64,000 nucleotides of DNA from Bacteroidales bacterium. GTDB lineage: Bacteria > Bacteroidota > Bacteroidia > Bacteroidales > F082. The stretch spans positions 22,924 through 86,923 of the forward strand of contig JAQVLA010000015.1 in assembly GCA_028704385.1 (NCBI GenBank), read 5' to 3'. Below, one piece after another: positions 36,909 through 45,792 of this stretch. Under the pieces are notes generated by a model that ran no database searches, was not told where the DNA came from, and worked only from the letters and a program-made list of their open reading frames with translations. Numbering within the stretch: the first letter of the stretch is position 1; each line of letters begins with the position of its first letter. A program made the translations under genes and the position numbers.

Positions 36909-39626
36909 TCACCTTTTTTGATTGAGGAAGTAAGCATTTGGGATGGGTTCCCGCCGAAAATGTTTGTATTGATAAATATTCCAATAGCTGTTTTCGTAGC
37001 CTTTTTCCGGCTGGCTGCTGTTCAGGAAAAACTGTGTTTGCAATAAAGGTATTTGAAATTGCGAGATGCAGGGCATTGGTCTGGGCCCCAAATATTTTAG
37101 TGCATTCAGAAAATACCAGCCCATATCAAAAGCTTCAAAGGCATAGTTGTCCGGCTCCGAAGCATATCGTTTCCGGTACTGATTGATAAACATCTGGGTG
37201 TAATAATCCGAATAATTGATGTAATTGGAAGTGAAGTAAATGGCCTTCATCTTCATGAGGTTTTCATTGAACAGCTGATCAAACTGTTCCCATTCGGGCA
37301 GGCCGATCATCGTGAGGCTGAAAGTATCCGCCACCTTATTGAATTTGTTTACAAATTCGGTTGCAAACACATTGTTGTCGGAGAGCACGATCACAACATT
37401 TTCGCGCACTGCAGAGGCCTGATTTCTGAAAGTTCGCACGCTGTCGATGGCATAGATCATGGTAGATACCGGATTAGGCAATACAATGGAGTCGAGTGGG
37501 TTCGATTCAATGTCAGCGGTATAAAAAGTATGACCTTCGATGGAGATAAAGGGTACAAGTTGGTCCTTTAGATCCATCTTCCGGCTCCGTTCTTTGATAA
37601 GCTGCAAAATATCATGCTTCGGTATGCTTACCTGATTTGGCACGACGGCATTGATTTTTTCGCGAATTGCAGTCATCTCACGCGATTGCGTAAATTGGTG
37701 TGCCTGGTAGAGAAAGATTTTGGCATTGCTGTATTTGGTCCGGAGCAATTCGGCCAGCTGTGTGTATTGTTCTTCTTCAGATGGCTTAAGTTTGATCACG
37801 GCCGGATTGTTCATCACAATCTCGTTGCGTTGTGCAAAAGGGTTCACAATCGGTATCTGCTGGCTCAGGGCAAAAGGAGCTACCACGTCAAAAGCCTTGC
37901 TAAAAAGTGGCCCGATGATCAGATGAGCTTCACACAAAAACGGATCAGCAAGGGCTGCATTGGCTTTATTCACCGAGTTATCAACATCAAACGACTTTAC
38001 TACCAGCTTCATGCCTTGCGAACGGGCCATGGAATCAGCTGCCAGTATAAAGCCCCGATAGAAGCTCAGGAATGAAAAAGCTTTTTGACTTTTTAATAAC
38101 TCAGGATCAGCATTTTGCGCAGATTCTTTAAGCAGTTGTCTGGCCTCATCAAGATATAGCGGCAGTAAGAGTGCTACTTTAAATTCAAAGTCTGAGTAAT
38201 CTCTGTCCCTAAAACAGTCAAGCGCTGCAAAAGGCTGTTCGGGTTCTGTTTCTTCTACTTCAATCACTTCAGGTGTTTCAATGGGTTCGGGCTGCACAGG
38301 TGATATTTCAACATGATCCAGCAAGGGTATCTTAAGGGTTTGGCCTGGATAAACTTTTCGTCCTACTCCCGGGTTGAGCGCATAAATTTCCTCTGATTCC
38401 ACTTCAAAATCGCGGGCCAGATGCTTGGTTCGCTGGCTGCTTTTTACTTCGAAAAGTACAAAAGGTTCAGTTATTTTTTTTTTAGGCAACACTATTTTTT
38501 GACCAATATTGATGGTTGTGGCAAGGCCGGGATTAAGTTTTTTTATCTCATCAATACTTACTGCGTAATTGCGCGAAATCCGATAGAGTGTTTCTCCTTT
38601 TTTCACGATATGCGTGATGGTTGTATCTGCTTTTTGCGGGTTTGAAATAGCTTGTTCAGCTTGCGCAGGCTTTTGTGGAATCAACAATACCTGGCCGGCC
38701 TTCACTCCATTGGCGATACCCGGATTGGCCGTAACCAGGTTGTCCATCGGTATTTGTAGGCTGCGCGAAATGCTGTATAAGGTTTCACCGGGCTTTACAA
38801 CATATTGCATTCCTGAAGTAAGAATCTGCTTGTCTGCTTGTGATGTTGATGGATTGGTTGCTTCCGGTTCACTTACTGCAAAAGGTTCGACCATCTTTGG
38901 CTGACGACTGTCATCTTGTGGTGCGATCTGTGTTACGGAGATGGGTCTGTCCTGTTCAGGCTTTACACTTTCTGTGAGGAAGCTTGATTGTGCCTTGGTG
39001 TTTGCATCGTTTGTTCTCGAAGCAGGATTGAAGGGGTCAAAATCAGAGCGCAGGAAACGCTGTTCATTGGTCACCGGTGGTCTTTTTTCTTTGGGCGTGA
39101 TAGGCACCAACACATACTCACCTTCTTCAATGGGCTCTTTCATGCCCGGATTGGCAAGTCGTATATTATTCACCGGCACAAGGTAAATATCTGCAATATA
39201 GCTGAAAGTCTCATTACGGCCGGCTACATGATATATGGTTTCGTAATCTCTTGCAATATCGGGCAGGTTTTCCGGCGAATCATCATTTGTTGATACACTA
39301 ACAGATACTTCTTGTTTGTTAGGATAGCTATCTTCAGCAAGTTTATTCCCGGCTGGTATCCGGATCACCTGATTTGCCCGCAGTGAGTTTGTGACTGTTG
39401 GATTGGCTTGTTCAATTAGCTTAAGGTCAACATTGTAGGCTTTGCTAATGCTGTAAAGTGTTTGTTTGGGCTGTACGGTATGTAAATAATAGCTCATACC
39501 ATTGTACTGTTCAATCACAGACGATTTTGTGACCGTAGTTTGTGCACCGGCAAAGCAACAGGGTAGCAGGATGTTTGCAGATATCAGGATGATGATGAGT
39601 TTGATCAAAATACCGTATTGTTTCAT
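36909..39626 (-). CDS. LysM-repeat plus receptor-fold (type 1 binding protein) protein
   Basis: A 905-residue secreted protein. After a signal peptide (about 30 residues) it has five LysM or LysM-like units (for example 'YVVKPGETLYSISRSLQIPMDNLVTANPG' and 'HIVKKGETLYRISRNYAVSIDEIKKLNPG'), spread over about 440 residues with a Pro/Glu linker, followed by a C-terminal periplasmic-binding-protein-like domain of the LivJ/amino-acid receptor kind ('FKVALLLPLYLDEARQLL', 'HLIIGPLFSKAFDVVAPFAL'). It probably binds peptidoglycan. ATG at 39626 gives a normal signal peptide; a longer frame to 39662 overlaps guaA. Confidence 0.85.
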   Translation of the reverse strand: MKQYGILIKLIIILISANILLPCCFAGAQTTVTKSSVIEQYNGMSYYLHTVQPKQTLYSISKAYNVDLKLIEQANPTVTNSLRANQVIRIPAGNKLAEDSYPNKQEVSVSVSTNDDSPENLPDIARDYETIYHVAGRNETFSYIADIYLVPVNNIRLANPGMKEPIEEGEYVLVPITPKEKRPPVTNEQRFLRSDFDPFNPASRTNDANTKAQSSFLTESVKPEQDRPISVTQIAPQDDSRQPKMVEPFAVSEPEATNPSTSQADKQILTSGMQYVVKPGETLYSISRSLQIPMDNLVTANPGIANGVKAGQVLLIPQKPAQAEQAISNPQKADTTITHIVKKGETLYRISRNYAVSIDEIKKLNPGLATTINIGQKIVLPKKKITEPFVLFEVKSSQRTKHLARDFEVESEEIYALNPGVGRKVYPGQTLKIPLLDHVEISPVQPEPIETPEVIEVEETEPEQPFAALDCFRDRDYSDFEFKVALLLPLYLDEARQLLKESAQNADPELLKSQKAFSFLSFYRGFILAADSMARSQGMKLVVKSFDVDNSVNKANAALADPFLCEAHLIIGPLFSKAFDVVAPFALSQQIPIVNPFAQRNEIVMNNPAVIKLKPSEEEQYTQLAELLRTKYSNAKIFLYQAHQFTQSREMTAIREKINAVVPNQVSIPKHDILQLIKERSRKMDLKDQLVPFISIEGHTFYTADIESNPLDSIVLPNPVSTMIYAIDSVRTFRNQASAVRENVVIVLSDNNVFATEFVNKFNKVADTFSLTMIGLPEWEQFDQLFNENLMKMKAIYFTSNYINYSDYYTQMFINQYRKRYASEPDNYAFEAFDMGWYFLNALKYLGPRPMPCISQFQIPLLQTQFFLNSSQPEKGYENSYWNIYQYKHFRREPIPNAYFLNQKR

Positions 39627-39652
39627 TTTATCATGTGCTGATTGAACATAAG

Positions 39653-41182
39653 TTATTCCCATTCAATTGTGGCAGGTGGCTTGGAGCTGATGTCGTAAAC
39701 CACTCTGTTTACGCCTTTTACTTTGTTGATGATTTCGTTTGAAACGGCAGCCAGAAATTCGTAGGGCAGGTGCGACCAGTCCGCCGTCATGCCATCGGTA
39801 GAGCTTACGGCACGCAGGGCTACCACATTTTCGTAGGTACGTTCATCGCCCATCACACCAACCGATTGAACGGGCAACAAAATGGCAGCTGCCTGCCATA
39901 CTTTATCATAAAGCTGGTGTTTGATCAGGCTTTCCACGTAGATGTCGTCCACATCCTGAAGGATTCGGACTTTTTCGGCAGTGATATCGCCCAGGATTCG
40001 AATCCCCAGTCCGGGACCCGGAAATGGATGGCGTTCGATGATGAAAGCTGGTAACCCAAGCTGACGGCCTATAATACGTACCTCATCCTTGAACAGTGTA
40101 TTGAGCGGCTCTACCACTTTCAATTTCATAAAATCGGGCAGGCCTCCAACATTGTGATGTGATTTGATAGTTGCCGAGGGCCCGTTCACCGAGACAGATT
40201 CAATCACATCGGGATAAATAGTTCCTTGCCCCAGCCATTTCACATCCTGAAGCAGATGCGCTTCTTCATCAAAAACCTCTATAAAAGTGTTGCCGATGAT
40301 CTTTCTTTTCTGCTCTGGCTCTTTCACGCCTCTTAGTGCATTCAGAAAACGTGATTTGGCATCTACTCCCTTAACGTTCAGCCCCAGATCGCGGTATGAG
40401 TGGATCACTTTTTCAAATTCGTTTTTCCGCAGCAGTCCGTTGTCAACGAAAATACAATACAGGTTTTTTCCGATGGCTTTATGTAATAACATGGCTGCAA
40501 CTGATGAATCGACACCACCACTCAGACCAAGCACTACTTTGTCGCTGCCCAGCTGTTCGCTGAGTTGCTTTACCTGTGTTTCGATATATGAATCCGGGGT
40601 CCAGCTTTGCTCACAGCCGCAGATATCCACAACGAAGTTTTTGAGCAAAGTCATGCCTTCTGTGGAATGATATACTTCGGGATGGAATTGAATGCCAAAG
40701 CTTTTCTCGCCTTTGATCTGATAACCACCCACCTGCACATCGTTTGTAGAGGCGATGATTTCAAAATCGGAAGGCAGATTCAGTATGGTGTCGCCATGTG
40801 ACATCCATACCTGACTCCCGTTTTGCATACTGTTGACCAGCGCACAATTCTGATCAATAAAGCTGAGTCTGGCGCGGCCGTACTCGCGAATTTTGCTGGG
40901 TTCAACCAGTCCGCCATCGGCCTGTGCCAGGTATTGTGCGCCATAACAAACCCCGAGCAAAGGTATTTTTCCGCGAATGCCGGACAGATCCGGCACCGGA
41001 GCATCTTTATCACGCACCGAAAAAGGGCTTCCCGAAAGGATCACACCTTTTACATTGGCATCAAGAGTTGGGATTTTATTGAAAGGATGGATTTCGCAAT
41101 ACACATTAAGTTCGCGTACTCTTCTGGCTATCAGCTGTGTGTATTGCGAACCAAAATCGAGAATCAAAATGCTTTCCTGCAT
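39653..41182 (-). CDS. guaA: GMP synthase (glutamine-hydrolysing)
   Basis: A 509-residue enzyme converting XMP to GMP. The class I amidotransferase domain has the nucleophile in [10 protein letters not shown] (about residues 75-84) and FHPEV; the ATP pyrophosphatase P-loop is [10 protein letters not shown] (about 217-226); the C-terminal dimerisation domain ends in ATIEWE as usual. Length is normal. It heads the leftward gene group that includes the LysM gene. Confidence 0.97.
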   Translation of the reverse strand: MQESILILDFGSQYTQLIARRVRELNVYCEIHPFNKIPTLDANVKGVILSGSPFSVRDKDAPVPDLSGIRGKIPLLGVCYGAQYLAQADGGLVEPSKIREYGRARLSFIDQNCALVNSMQNGSQVWMSHGDTILNLPSDFEIIASTNDVQVGGYQIKGEKSFGIQFHPEVYHSTEGMTLLKNFVVDICGCEQSWTPDSYIETQVKQLSEQLGSDKVVLGLSGGVDSSVAAMLLHKAIGKNLYCIFVDNGLLRKNEFEKVIHSYRDLGLNVKGVDAKSRFLNALRGVKEPEQKRKIIGNTFIEVFDEEAHLLQDVKWLGQGTIYPDVIESVSVNGPSATIKSHHNVGGLPDFMKLKVVEPLNTLFKDEVRIIGRQLGLPAFIIERHPFPGPGLGIRILGDITAEKVRILQDVDDIYVESLIKHQLYDKVWQAAAILLPVQSVGVMGDERTYENVVALRAVSSTDGMTADWSHLPYEFLAAVSNEIINKVKGVNRVVYDISSKPPATIEWE

Positions 41183-41205
41183 ATGGTTTAGGTGATATTA
41201 TTCTG

Positions 41206-41236
41206 CAAATTAACTCAAAATGAAGCTATCAGTCAA
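41206..41236 (-). promoter_or_regulatory. guaA promoter
   Basis: On the minus strand TTG (41236-41234), 20 bases, then TTAATTTG (41213-41206), one mismatch from TAnnTTTG. The start codon follows 23 bases later. Confidence 0.4.
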
Positions 41237-41440
41237 GGATTGTTTTTCCATTTGGGCAGATTGCTAAAGAGCTAACGCAGAATAGCCGGTTTTCTGATAA
41301 TTGATTTTGTATTTTTTGAATAGCTCGCTTAATAGTCAGATAGTAATTGCTGATCTTTTTATGAATGACTCGTCCTAAAAATTGTTTACTTTTTATTTCT
41401 AGATTTTTTAGGAAGTGACAGATTGAAGATGTTTGAGTGT

Positions 41441-41480
41441 GAGTAATGAGCAAGAGGGATTTCCTGTATGCTCACTACTC
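41441..41480. repeat. Hairpin repeat, copy 1
   Basis: GAGTAATGAGCA and TGCTCACTACTC pair over 12 bases (one G-T) around a 16-base loop. Copies occur at 41951-41990 and 42438-42477, so the hairpin lies on both sides of each four-helix-bundle gene. Confidence 0.75.
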
Positions 41481-41495
41481 TTGCACTTGCTTTGT

Positions 41496-41846
41496 TTATT
41501 TCTGTGTCAGGTTTTTTATCATTGAAAACAGCATTCTGGACAGTTCATCCAGGTCATTGTAAAAGATGATGAAGTCGTCTTGTTCTATTGCCTGAATATC
41601 TTTCAAATAGTCAAAAATTGCAACACATTCGAAGACGGAGCCGCGGGCAATAATATAAAAGTTTCGTTTGTCTGCTTTCGAGAATCTTCCGGAACCCTCT
41701 GCAATATTGAGCATTATGCTGAACGAGGCTCTTCTCAACTGATCGTTAGTTGTCCTGTCCGACTTTTTTGATTTTAAAAATAAACTGACTTTTTTATTGA
41801 ATTGTTTTGCTTTATGATAAACATCAAGTTTTTCAAAATCAAACAT
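41496..41846 (-). CDS. S23-like four-helix-bundle protein, copy 1
   Basis: A 116-residue protein of the 23S rRNA intervening-sequence / Avd family: 'MFDFEKLDVYHKAKQFN' opening and 'ASFSIMLNIAEGSGRFSKADKRNFYIIARGSVFECVAIFDYLK' core. These helical bundles form pentamers and bind nucleic acid; one relative (Avd) aids diversity-generating retroelements, but no reverse transcriptase is here. It is nearly identical to the copy at 42006-42356 (one visible residue change, Ile/Thr, near residue 93). Confidence 0.85.
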   Translation of the reverse strand: MFDFEKLDVYHKAKQFNKKVSLFLKSKKSDRTTNDQLRRASFSIMLNIAEGSGRFSKADKRNFYIIARGSVFECVAIFDYLKDIQAIEQDDFIIFYNDLDELSRMLFSMIKNLTQK

Positions 41847-41950
41847 ATATTTGGAGTTAGTTGGTTTTTCAATCAGAAAGGGAAGTAATTAACTGAAAAA
41901 TAGTGAGTAATTAAGATGTTTGAGTGTGAGTAATTAAGATGTTTGAGTGT

Positions 41951-41990
41951 GAGTTATGAGCAAGAGGGATTTCCTGTATGCTCACTACTC
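41951..41990. repeat. Hairpin repeat, copy 2
   Basis: Second copy of the hairpin at 41441-41480, with one base change (GAGTTATGAGCA). A 23-base minisatellite reading TTAAGATGTTTGAGTGTGAG occurs twice immediately before it (41911-41950). Confidence 0.7.
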
Positions 41991-42005
41991 TAGCTCTTGC
42001 TATGT

Positions 42006-42356
42006 TTATTTCTGTGTCAGGTTTTTTATCATTGAAAACAGCATTCTGGACAGTTCATCCAGGTCATTGTAAAAGGTGATGAAGTCGTCTTGTTCTATTG
42101 CCTGAATATCTTTCAAATAGTCAAAAATTGCTACACATTCGAAGACGGAGCCGCGGGCAATAATATAAAAGTTTCGTTTGTCTGCTTTCGAGAATCTTCC
42201 GGAACCCTCTGCAATATTGAGCATTATGCTGAACGAGGCTCTTCTCAACTGATCGTTCGTTGTCCTGTCCGACTTTTTTGATTTTAAAAATAAACTGACT
42301 TTTTTATTGAATTGTTTTGCTTTATGATAAACATCAAGTTTTTCAAAATCAAACAT
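42006..42356 (-). CDS. S23-like four-helix-bundle protein, copy 2
   Basis: A 116-residue protein nearly identical to the product at 41496-41846, in a tandem unit repeating exactly every 510 bases together with the flanking sequence. Few base differences are visible (for example at 42062-42140), so the duplication is recent. Context gives no clue to the role. Confidence 0.85.
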   Translation of the reverse strand: MFDFEKLDVYHKAKQFNKKVSLFLKSKKSDRTTNDQLRRASFSIMLNIAEGSGRFSKADKRNFYIIARGSVFECVAIFDYLKDIQAIEQDDFITFYNDLDELSRMLFSMIKNLTQK

Positions 42357-42437
42357 ATATTTGGAGTTAGTTGGTTTTTCAATCAGAAAGGGAAGTAATT
42401 AACTGAAAAATTGTGAGTAATTAAGATGTTTGAGTGT

Positions 42438-42477
42438 GAGTAATGAGCAAGAAGGATTTCCTGTATGCTCACTACTC
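42438..42477. repeat. Hairpin repeat, copy 3
   Basis: Third copy of the hairpin, beginning the next repeat unit, which then diverges at about 42490, right before the phage-like genes. Confidence 0.7.
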
Positions 42478-42578
42478 TTGCTCTTGCTGTTTTGTGGAGC
42501 TGCAGGGAAACGCCATTTATTATTTTAATTCACTATTATTCAGATTGTTGTATTTTGTCTATCATGTATTTTTATTGG

Positions 42579-42944
42579 TTATTGCAGGGCATTCTGTCTG
42601 ATAAGTCCCAGGTCAAACATTAAGAACATCATCTTCGCCTGAAGCCTGTCTTTGCGCTTGTTTGGCAGTTCAATAAGGTAGTTTCTGACATCTTCAAGCA
42701 TGTATCTACGACGATTTGCTGCAGGCAGCAAAACGTAAGCTAGTGCCAGACAAATAGCACCATCATTCAGAGGGAAATGTAAAATACGTCTGTAATGTTT
42801 TAGCACTTGTAGATTAATTCCATCTATTATAATTCTGTAATGCCCTTTCTTGTAATCCCTTACCTGTTCAGTTCGTATTCTGGTTGCTTCGGTTGTAACG
42901 TCTCTAAAACCATATTCGATGAGTAGTTTATGATAGCCTTGCAT
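42579..42944 (-). CDS. Hypothetical phage protein downstream of repressor
   Basis: A 121-residue basic, helix-rich protein without a recognised domain ('RIIIDGINLQVLKHYRRILHFPLNDGAICLALAYVLLPAANRRRYMLEDVRNYL'). It follows the repressor gene by 16 bases on the same strand and so is probably expressed in the lysogenic state. No function can be assigned. Confidence 0.6.
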   Translation of the reverse strand: MQGYHKLLIEYGFRDVTTEATRIRTEQVRDYKKGHYRIIIDGINLQVLKHYRRILHFPLNDGAICLALAYVLLPAANRRRYMLEDVRNYLIELPNKRKDRLQAKMMFLMFDLGLIRQNALQ

Positions 42945-42960
42945 CGTTAATCCTTCCAGA

Positions 42961-43323
42961 CTATTCCTTGTTTACGGCTTTACTTTCCAAACGACCAATC
43001 TCCCTGTTTAATCGCTCTATTTCCTTGTCTTTTTTATCTATGATTTCTCTCAATATCTGATTTTCGTACTTTACTTTGTCAAGTGATTTGCTCTTGTTTT
43101 TAGAATGACCAGTAGGATTTTCTACGCTTGATGCTTCTTCAAACTCGAAGTAAGTGACAGGCACATTAAAATAATCGGCAAGTTTTTGCAAATCTTTCTC
43201 ATTGAATGTGCCTACAGTCATTTTATGGTAATAGCCTTGTCTTGTTACTCCTAAGACGTCAGCAATCTCCTGAATTTTTGTGTCGTGCTTTTCTATAAGC
43301 TTAGCCAAACCGTATGCGTACAT
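42961..43323 (-). CDS. Phage repressor-like HTH protein
   Basis: A 120-residue regulator. Residues about 8-45 form a helix-turn-helix of the XRE/Cro type ('IQEIADVLGVTRQGYYHKM'); a linker and a C-terminal coiled coil (about 85-120, 'NQILREIIDKKDKEIERLNREIGRLESK') probably give dimerisation. It is divergent from the early genes across a 120-base control region with TGTAAA-type operators, so it is the likely lysogeny repressor. It lacks a cleavable LexA-type domain, so induction would be by another route. Confidence 0.8.
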   Translation of the reverse strand: MYAYGLAKLIEKHDTKIQEIADVLGVTRQGYYHKMTVGTFNEKDLQKLADYFNVPVTYFEFEEASSVENPTGHSKNKSKSLDKVKYENQILREIIDKKDKEIERLNREIGRLESKAVNKE

Positions 43324-43443
43324 ATGTCAGATAGTTAGAATTAGTTTTTAAAAAATGTAAAATAAATGTAAAGTAAAACTTGACTTTTAACTTTACATTG
43401 TTTTACATTTGCAGTGTAAAAGATACAACAAAATTGAATCATA
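43324..43443 (+). promoter_or_regulatory. Lysis-lysogeny switch: operators and early promoter
   Basis: An inverted pair, ATGTAAAATAAATGTAAAGT (43355-43374) and ACTTTACATTGTTTTACAT (43390-43408), plus a single TGTAAAAG at 43415-43422, look like operator sites. The rightward promoter TTG (43380-43382), 21 bases, TACATTTG (43404-43411) overlaps the right arm, so a bound repressor would block it. Confidence 0.65.
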
Positions 43444-43680
43444 ATGCAAGCAAAAAAGGCTAAACGTTTAAAAATGAGCTTCAAAGACTATTACAGCAAG
43501 CTTGATCAAATACAGAGTGAGATCAGAGATGAAATCGTTGCTGAACTTGACATCAGTACTAAAACATTCTACAACCGTATGAATAAGGATTCCTGGACAA
43601 AGCTTGAAAGGGCTGCCATCGACAGAATCATTCAGAATCATATCAGCAAGTTAACTTCTAAAACCTTGCAACATGTTTGA
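43444..43680 (+). CDS. Small early HTH-like phage protein
   Basis: A 78-residue basic protein ('SFKDYYSKLDQIQSEIRDEIVAELDISTKTFYNRMN') with a likely helix-turn-helix around residues 28-50. First gene of the rightward early transcript, opposite the repressor, so a Cro-like role is likely. It overlaps the next gene by 8 bases. Confidence 0.65.
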   Translation: MQAKKAKRLKMSFKDYYSKLDQIQSEIRDEIVAELDISTKTFYNRMNKDSWTKLERAAIDRIIQNHISKLTSKTLQHV

Positions 43681-44209
43681 GATTTACTGGAATCAGGCTA
43701 AAACGATGTTGCTGGTTGAAGAAATAGAGGCTGGCCAGGTTACCCGTATGGATGAAATGCCCCCCGAGTGGATCCAGCGTATGGATGCTGCTATTGCTGA
43801 AAATCGTCCGTTTCAGTATAAAGCGCTTTGTCTCGATTGTGGCCATGGCCCACAACATGCTTATTGCCGTGTGTTTCAGTTTTGCGCCTGCAACTTCAGC
43901 TTACAGGATGGCCGTCCTGATGTTGATGATGATTTTAATTTTATCACTGAGCGCGTGCCTTGCCCCCTGAGACATAAATGCGAGCTCAATTATTGCGCTT
44001 TTGAAAGCCAGCTCTCAAAGCGTGAATTGGATGTTGTGAAGCTGTTTGCTGCCGGGTTTAATGAAAATTCAATTGCCGGACAGCTGTATATTTCTCCGGC
44101 TACGGTTCACAACCACATCACTAAAATATATAGCAAGCTAGGGCTCACTGGTAGCGATCATCCAGATCGGCTGCTGGTGAGCTTCGCCTATAACAACAAA
44201 TTAATTTAA
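43673..44209 (+). CDS. LuxR-type HTH protein with cysteine-rich N-terminal half
   Basis: A 178-residue regulator. The N-terminal half has eight or so cysteines (CLDCGHGPQHAYC, FCAC, CPLRHKC) that could bind metal. The C-terminal 65 residues are a LuxR/GerE helix-turn-helix ('LSKRELDVVKLFAAGFNENSIAGQLYISPATVHNHITKIYSKL'). Second early gene, so probably controls later phage transcription. No receiver or autoinducer domain is present. Confidence 0.78.
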   Translation: MFEIYWNQAKTMLLVEEIEAGQVTRMDEMPPEWIQRMDAAIAENRPFQYKALCLDCGHGPQHAYCRVFQFCACNFSLQDGRPDVDDDFNFITERVPCPLRHKCELNYCAFESQLSKRELDVVKLFAAGFNENSIAGQLYISPATVHNHITKIYSKLGLTGSDHPDRLLVSFAYNNKLI

Positions 44210-44248
44210 TGTTTAATCGCGTCCCCACGCTCTTTAAAACCTAATGTT

Positions 44249-44422
44249 ATGTCATCAAAAATTAGAAAATTCTGTGTTTACTGGTCGATCCTTACCGGTG
44301 ATAAGGAGTACCCAAACCAAATGGTAGTGCAAGCTTCGAGTAAATCGAAAGCCAGAAACGAGATTAAAAGGATGCTTGTTACTGACGAAAAGTGTGTAAT
44401 CACAAAAGTGGAGGCAATATGA
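44249..44422 (+). CDS. Short early phage ORF (57 aa)
   Basis: ATG at 44249 opens a 57-residue frame (MSSKIRKFCVYWSILTGDKE...) that ends TGA at 44422 overlapping the next ATG at 44419. The tight ATGA overlap and the chain of equal overlaps downstream support it as a real gene. Function unknown. Confidence 0.6.
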   Translation: MSSKIRKFCVYWSILTGDKEYPNQMVVQASSKSKARNEIKRMLVTDEKCVITKVEAI

Positions 44423-44595
44423 CACAGACGTTTCATATTGTCCACACAGGGGATCAATACCTGGTGAACGGAAAAACAGTAAAAGCCTTTCAGCTTAATA
44501 TTCCTGATAACGGGCTTAACCAGCCCGAAAAGGAAGCACTGAAACGCTTTGTTGATCGTAAACCTAAAGTTCAATCTTCAATCTACACGCTATGA
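44419..44595 (+). CDS. Short early phage ORF (58 aa)
   Basis: A 58-residue protein beginning MTQTFHIVHTGDQYLVNGK. It starts in the stop of the previous gene and ends overlapping the next start (44592). An in-frame upstream start at 44392 is less likely. No recognisable domain. Confidence 0.6.
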   Translation: MTQTFHIVHTGDQYLVNGKTVKAFQLNIPDNGLNQPEKEALKRFVDRKPKVQSSIYTL

Positions 44596-44777
44596 TTACC
44601 ACCACGCAAAAACCCAAATTTGGCCGCTTGCTTTGGATTGAAAATGGCACCGGCCGCGAGGTGCTTGTAACAATTGGTGATTTCAGATTTTTAGGATGGC
44701 AAAAAAGCATTCTTAAATCTGATCCTCAGTATGCAAACGGCACCTTTAAACTGGTGTATTGGCACAAAGAGCGATGA
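44592..44777 (+). CDS. Short early phage ORF (61 aa)
   Basis: A 61-residue protein (MITTTQKPKFGRLLWIENG...) coupled by ATGA overlap on the left and overlapping the next ATG (44774) on the right. Unknown function. Confidence 0.55.
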   Translation: MITTTQKPKFGRLLWIENGTGREVLVTIGDFRFLGWQKSILKSDPQYANGTFKLVYWHKER

Positions 44778-45133
44778 TCGCTCTTACGGATTTCTGCGAC
44801 AAAACCTGTTACCGAAACCGTAAACTAGCACGTAAATACGCCAAGATTTTAGGCAAAAAGTATGGTATAAAAACATACACCTACTACTGCCCGGCGTGCG
44901 ATGCTTACCACATTACAAAAATGTCGCGCACTCATTTCAAAGAATTATCAACCCAAAAAATGGAAACCATGAAAGTAATCGTAACACCAGATGAGTTTGG
45001 CAAAATGACTGCCTCTGAAATTGTGCAGCTGATGGAAAAACATAAATCCTATGCCATCCATCGCAATGAAGAAACCCGCGAAAGCCTGATCTATGATCGT
45101 AATGCCGCAAAGAAAAAGGAGGCTAAATCATGA
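44774..45133 (+). CDS. Early phage protein with CxxC pair
   Basis: A 119-residue protein whose first half is basic and contains CDKTC and YYCPACDAYH, a likely zinc site; the second half starts with internal methionines (MSRTHFKEL, METMKVIV) and could be translated separately. ATG at 44774 overlaps the previous stop. Unknown role. Confidence 0.6.
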   Translation: MIALTDFCDKTCYRNRKLARKYAKILGKKYGIKTYTYYCPACDAYHITKMSRTHFKELSTQKMETMKVIVTPDEFGKMTASEIVQLMEKHKSYAIHRNEETRESLIYDRNAAKKKEAKS

Positions 45134-45792
45134 AAGAACATCCAATTTTATTTAGCACCGAAATGGTGAGAGCTATTTTATCACACCGAAAAACACAAAC
45201 CAGGCGATTAGTTAAAAATGTTCCTATACATTTTAATTTAAAGGCCATGTATGAACACAGTCCTGCTTATATTCATTCTCAATGCTCCTTCGGCCGGCCA
45301 GGTGATCTGCTTTGGGTAAGAGAAAGTTTTAATTGGATAGATGAAGAAAAAACCAGGGTTAATTACAAAGCCCAGTACACTTATCCAGAATATCATAAAT
45401 GGAAACCATCCATACACATGCCAAAATTAGCCGCCCGTATCTGGCTTGAAATAACTGATGTGCGTGTTGAGCGTTTGCAGGATATTTCTGATGAAGATGC
45501 TATTGCTGAAGGTATTGAAACATTTCATTCTGGTCCTTACAATGAAATGCGTTATCGCGACTATTTTGATGGAAAACGTCGATCTAAATACTTTGATCAG
45601 TTTCCTGAAATGAAAAAGCAAACGGGTTTTGGTTCAATGCCGTGGCCTGATTGGCGTTATCCTGTTACCTCCTTTTCATCACTTTGGCAATCAATACATG
45701 GTAAAGATTCCTGGGATGCCAACCCTTGGGTGTGGGTGATTTCATTCAAAGTGCTTTCAACAACAGGCAAACCTCAAAATCTACAAGCATGA
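45130..45792 (+). CDS. ASCH-like phage protein ('morphogenetic protein' type)
   Basis: A 220-residue protein with the pattern 'MKEHPILFSTEMVRAILSHRKTQTRRLV' then 'GRPGDLLWVRESFNW', and later 'PAARIWLEITDVRVERLQDISDEDAIAEGIE'-type segments, typical of phage proteins with a PUA/ASCH-like fold often annotated as morphogenetic protein. ASCH folds bind RNA or modified nucleotides. Coupled to neighbours by overlaps. Confidence 0.72.
   Translation: MKEHPILFSTEMVRAILSHRKTQTRRLVKNVPIHFNLKAMYEHSPAYIHSQCSFGRPGDLLWVRESFNWIDEEKTRVNYKAQYTYPEYHKWKPSIHMPKLAARIWLEITDVRVERLQDISDEDAIAEGIETFHSGPYNEMRYRDYFDGKRRSKYFDQFPEMKKQTGFGSMPWPDWRYPVTSFSSLWQSIHGKDSWDANPWVWVISFKVLSTTGKPQNLQA

Noticed and set aside
41229..41453. 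74-codon minus-strand ORF downstream of the S23 repeats
   Set aside because: Overlaps the guaA promoter and the hairpin repeat; composition is not protein-like.
41496..42356. Diversity-generating retroelement (Avd-like S23 protein)
   Set aside because: No reverse transcriptase, template repeat or variable repeat in the neighbourhood.
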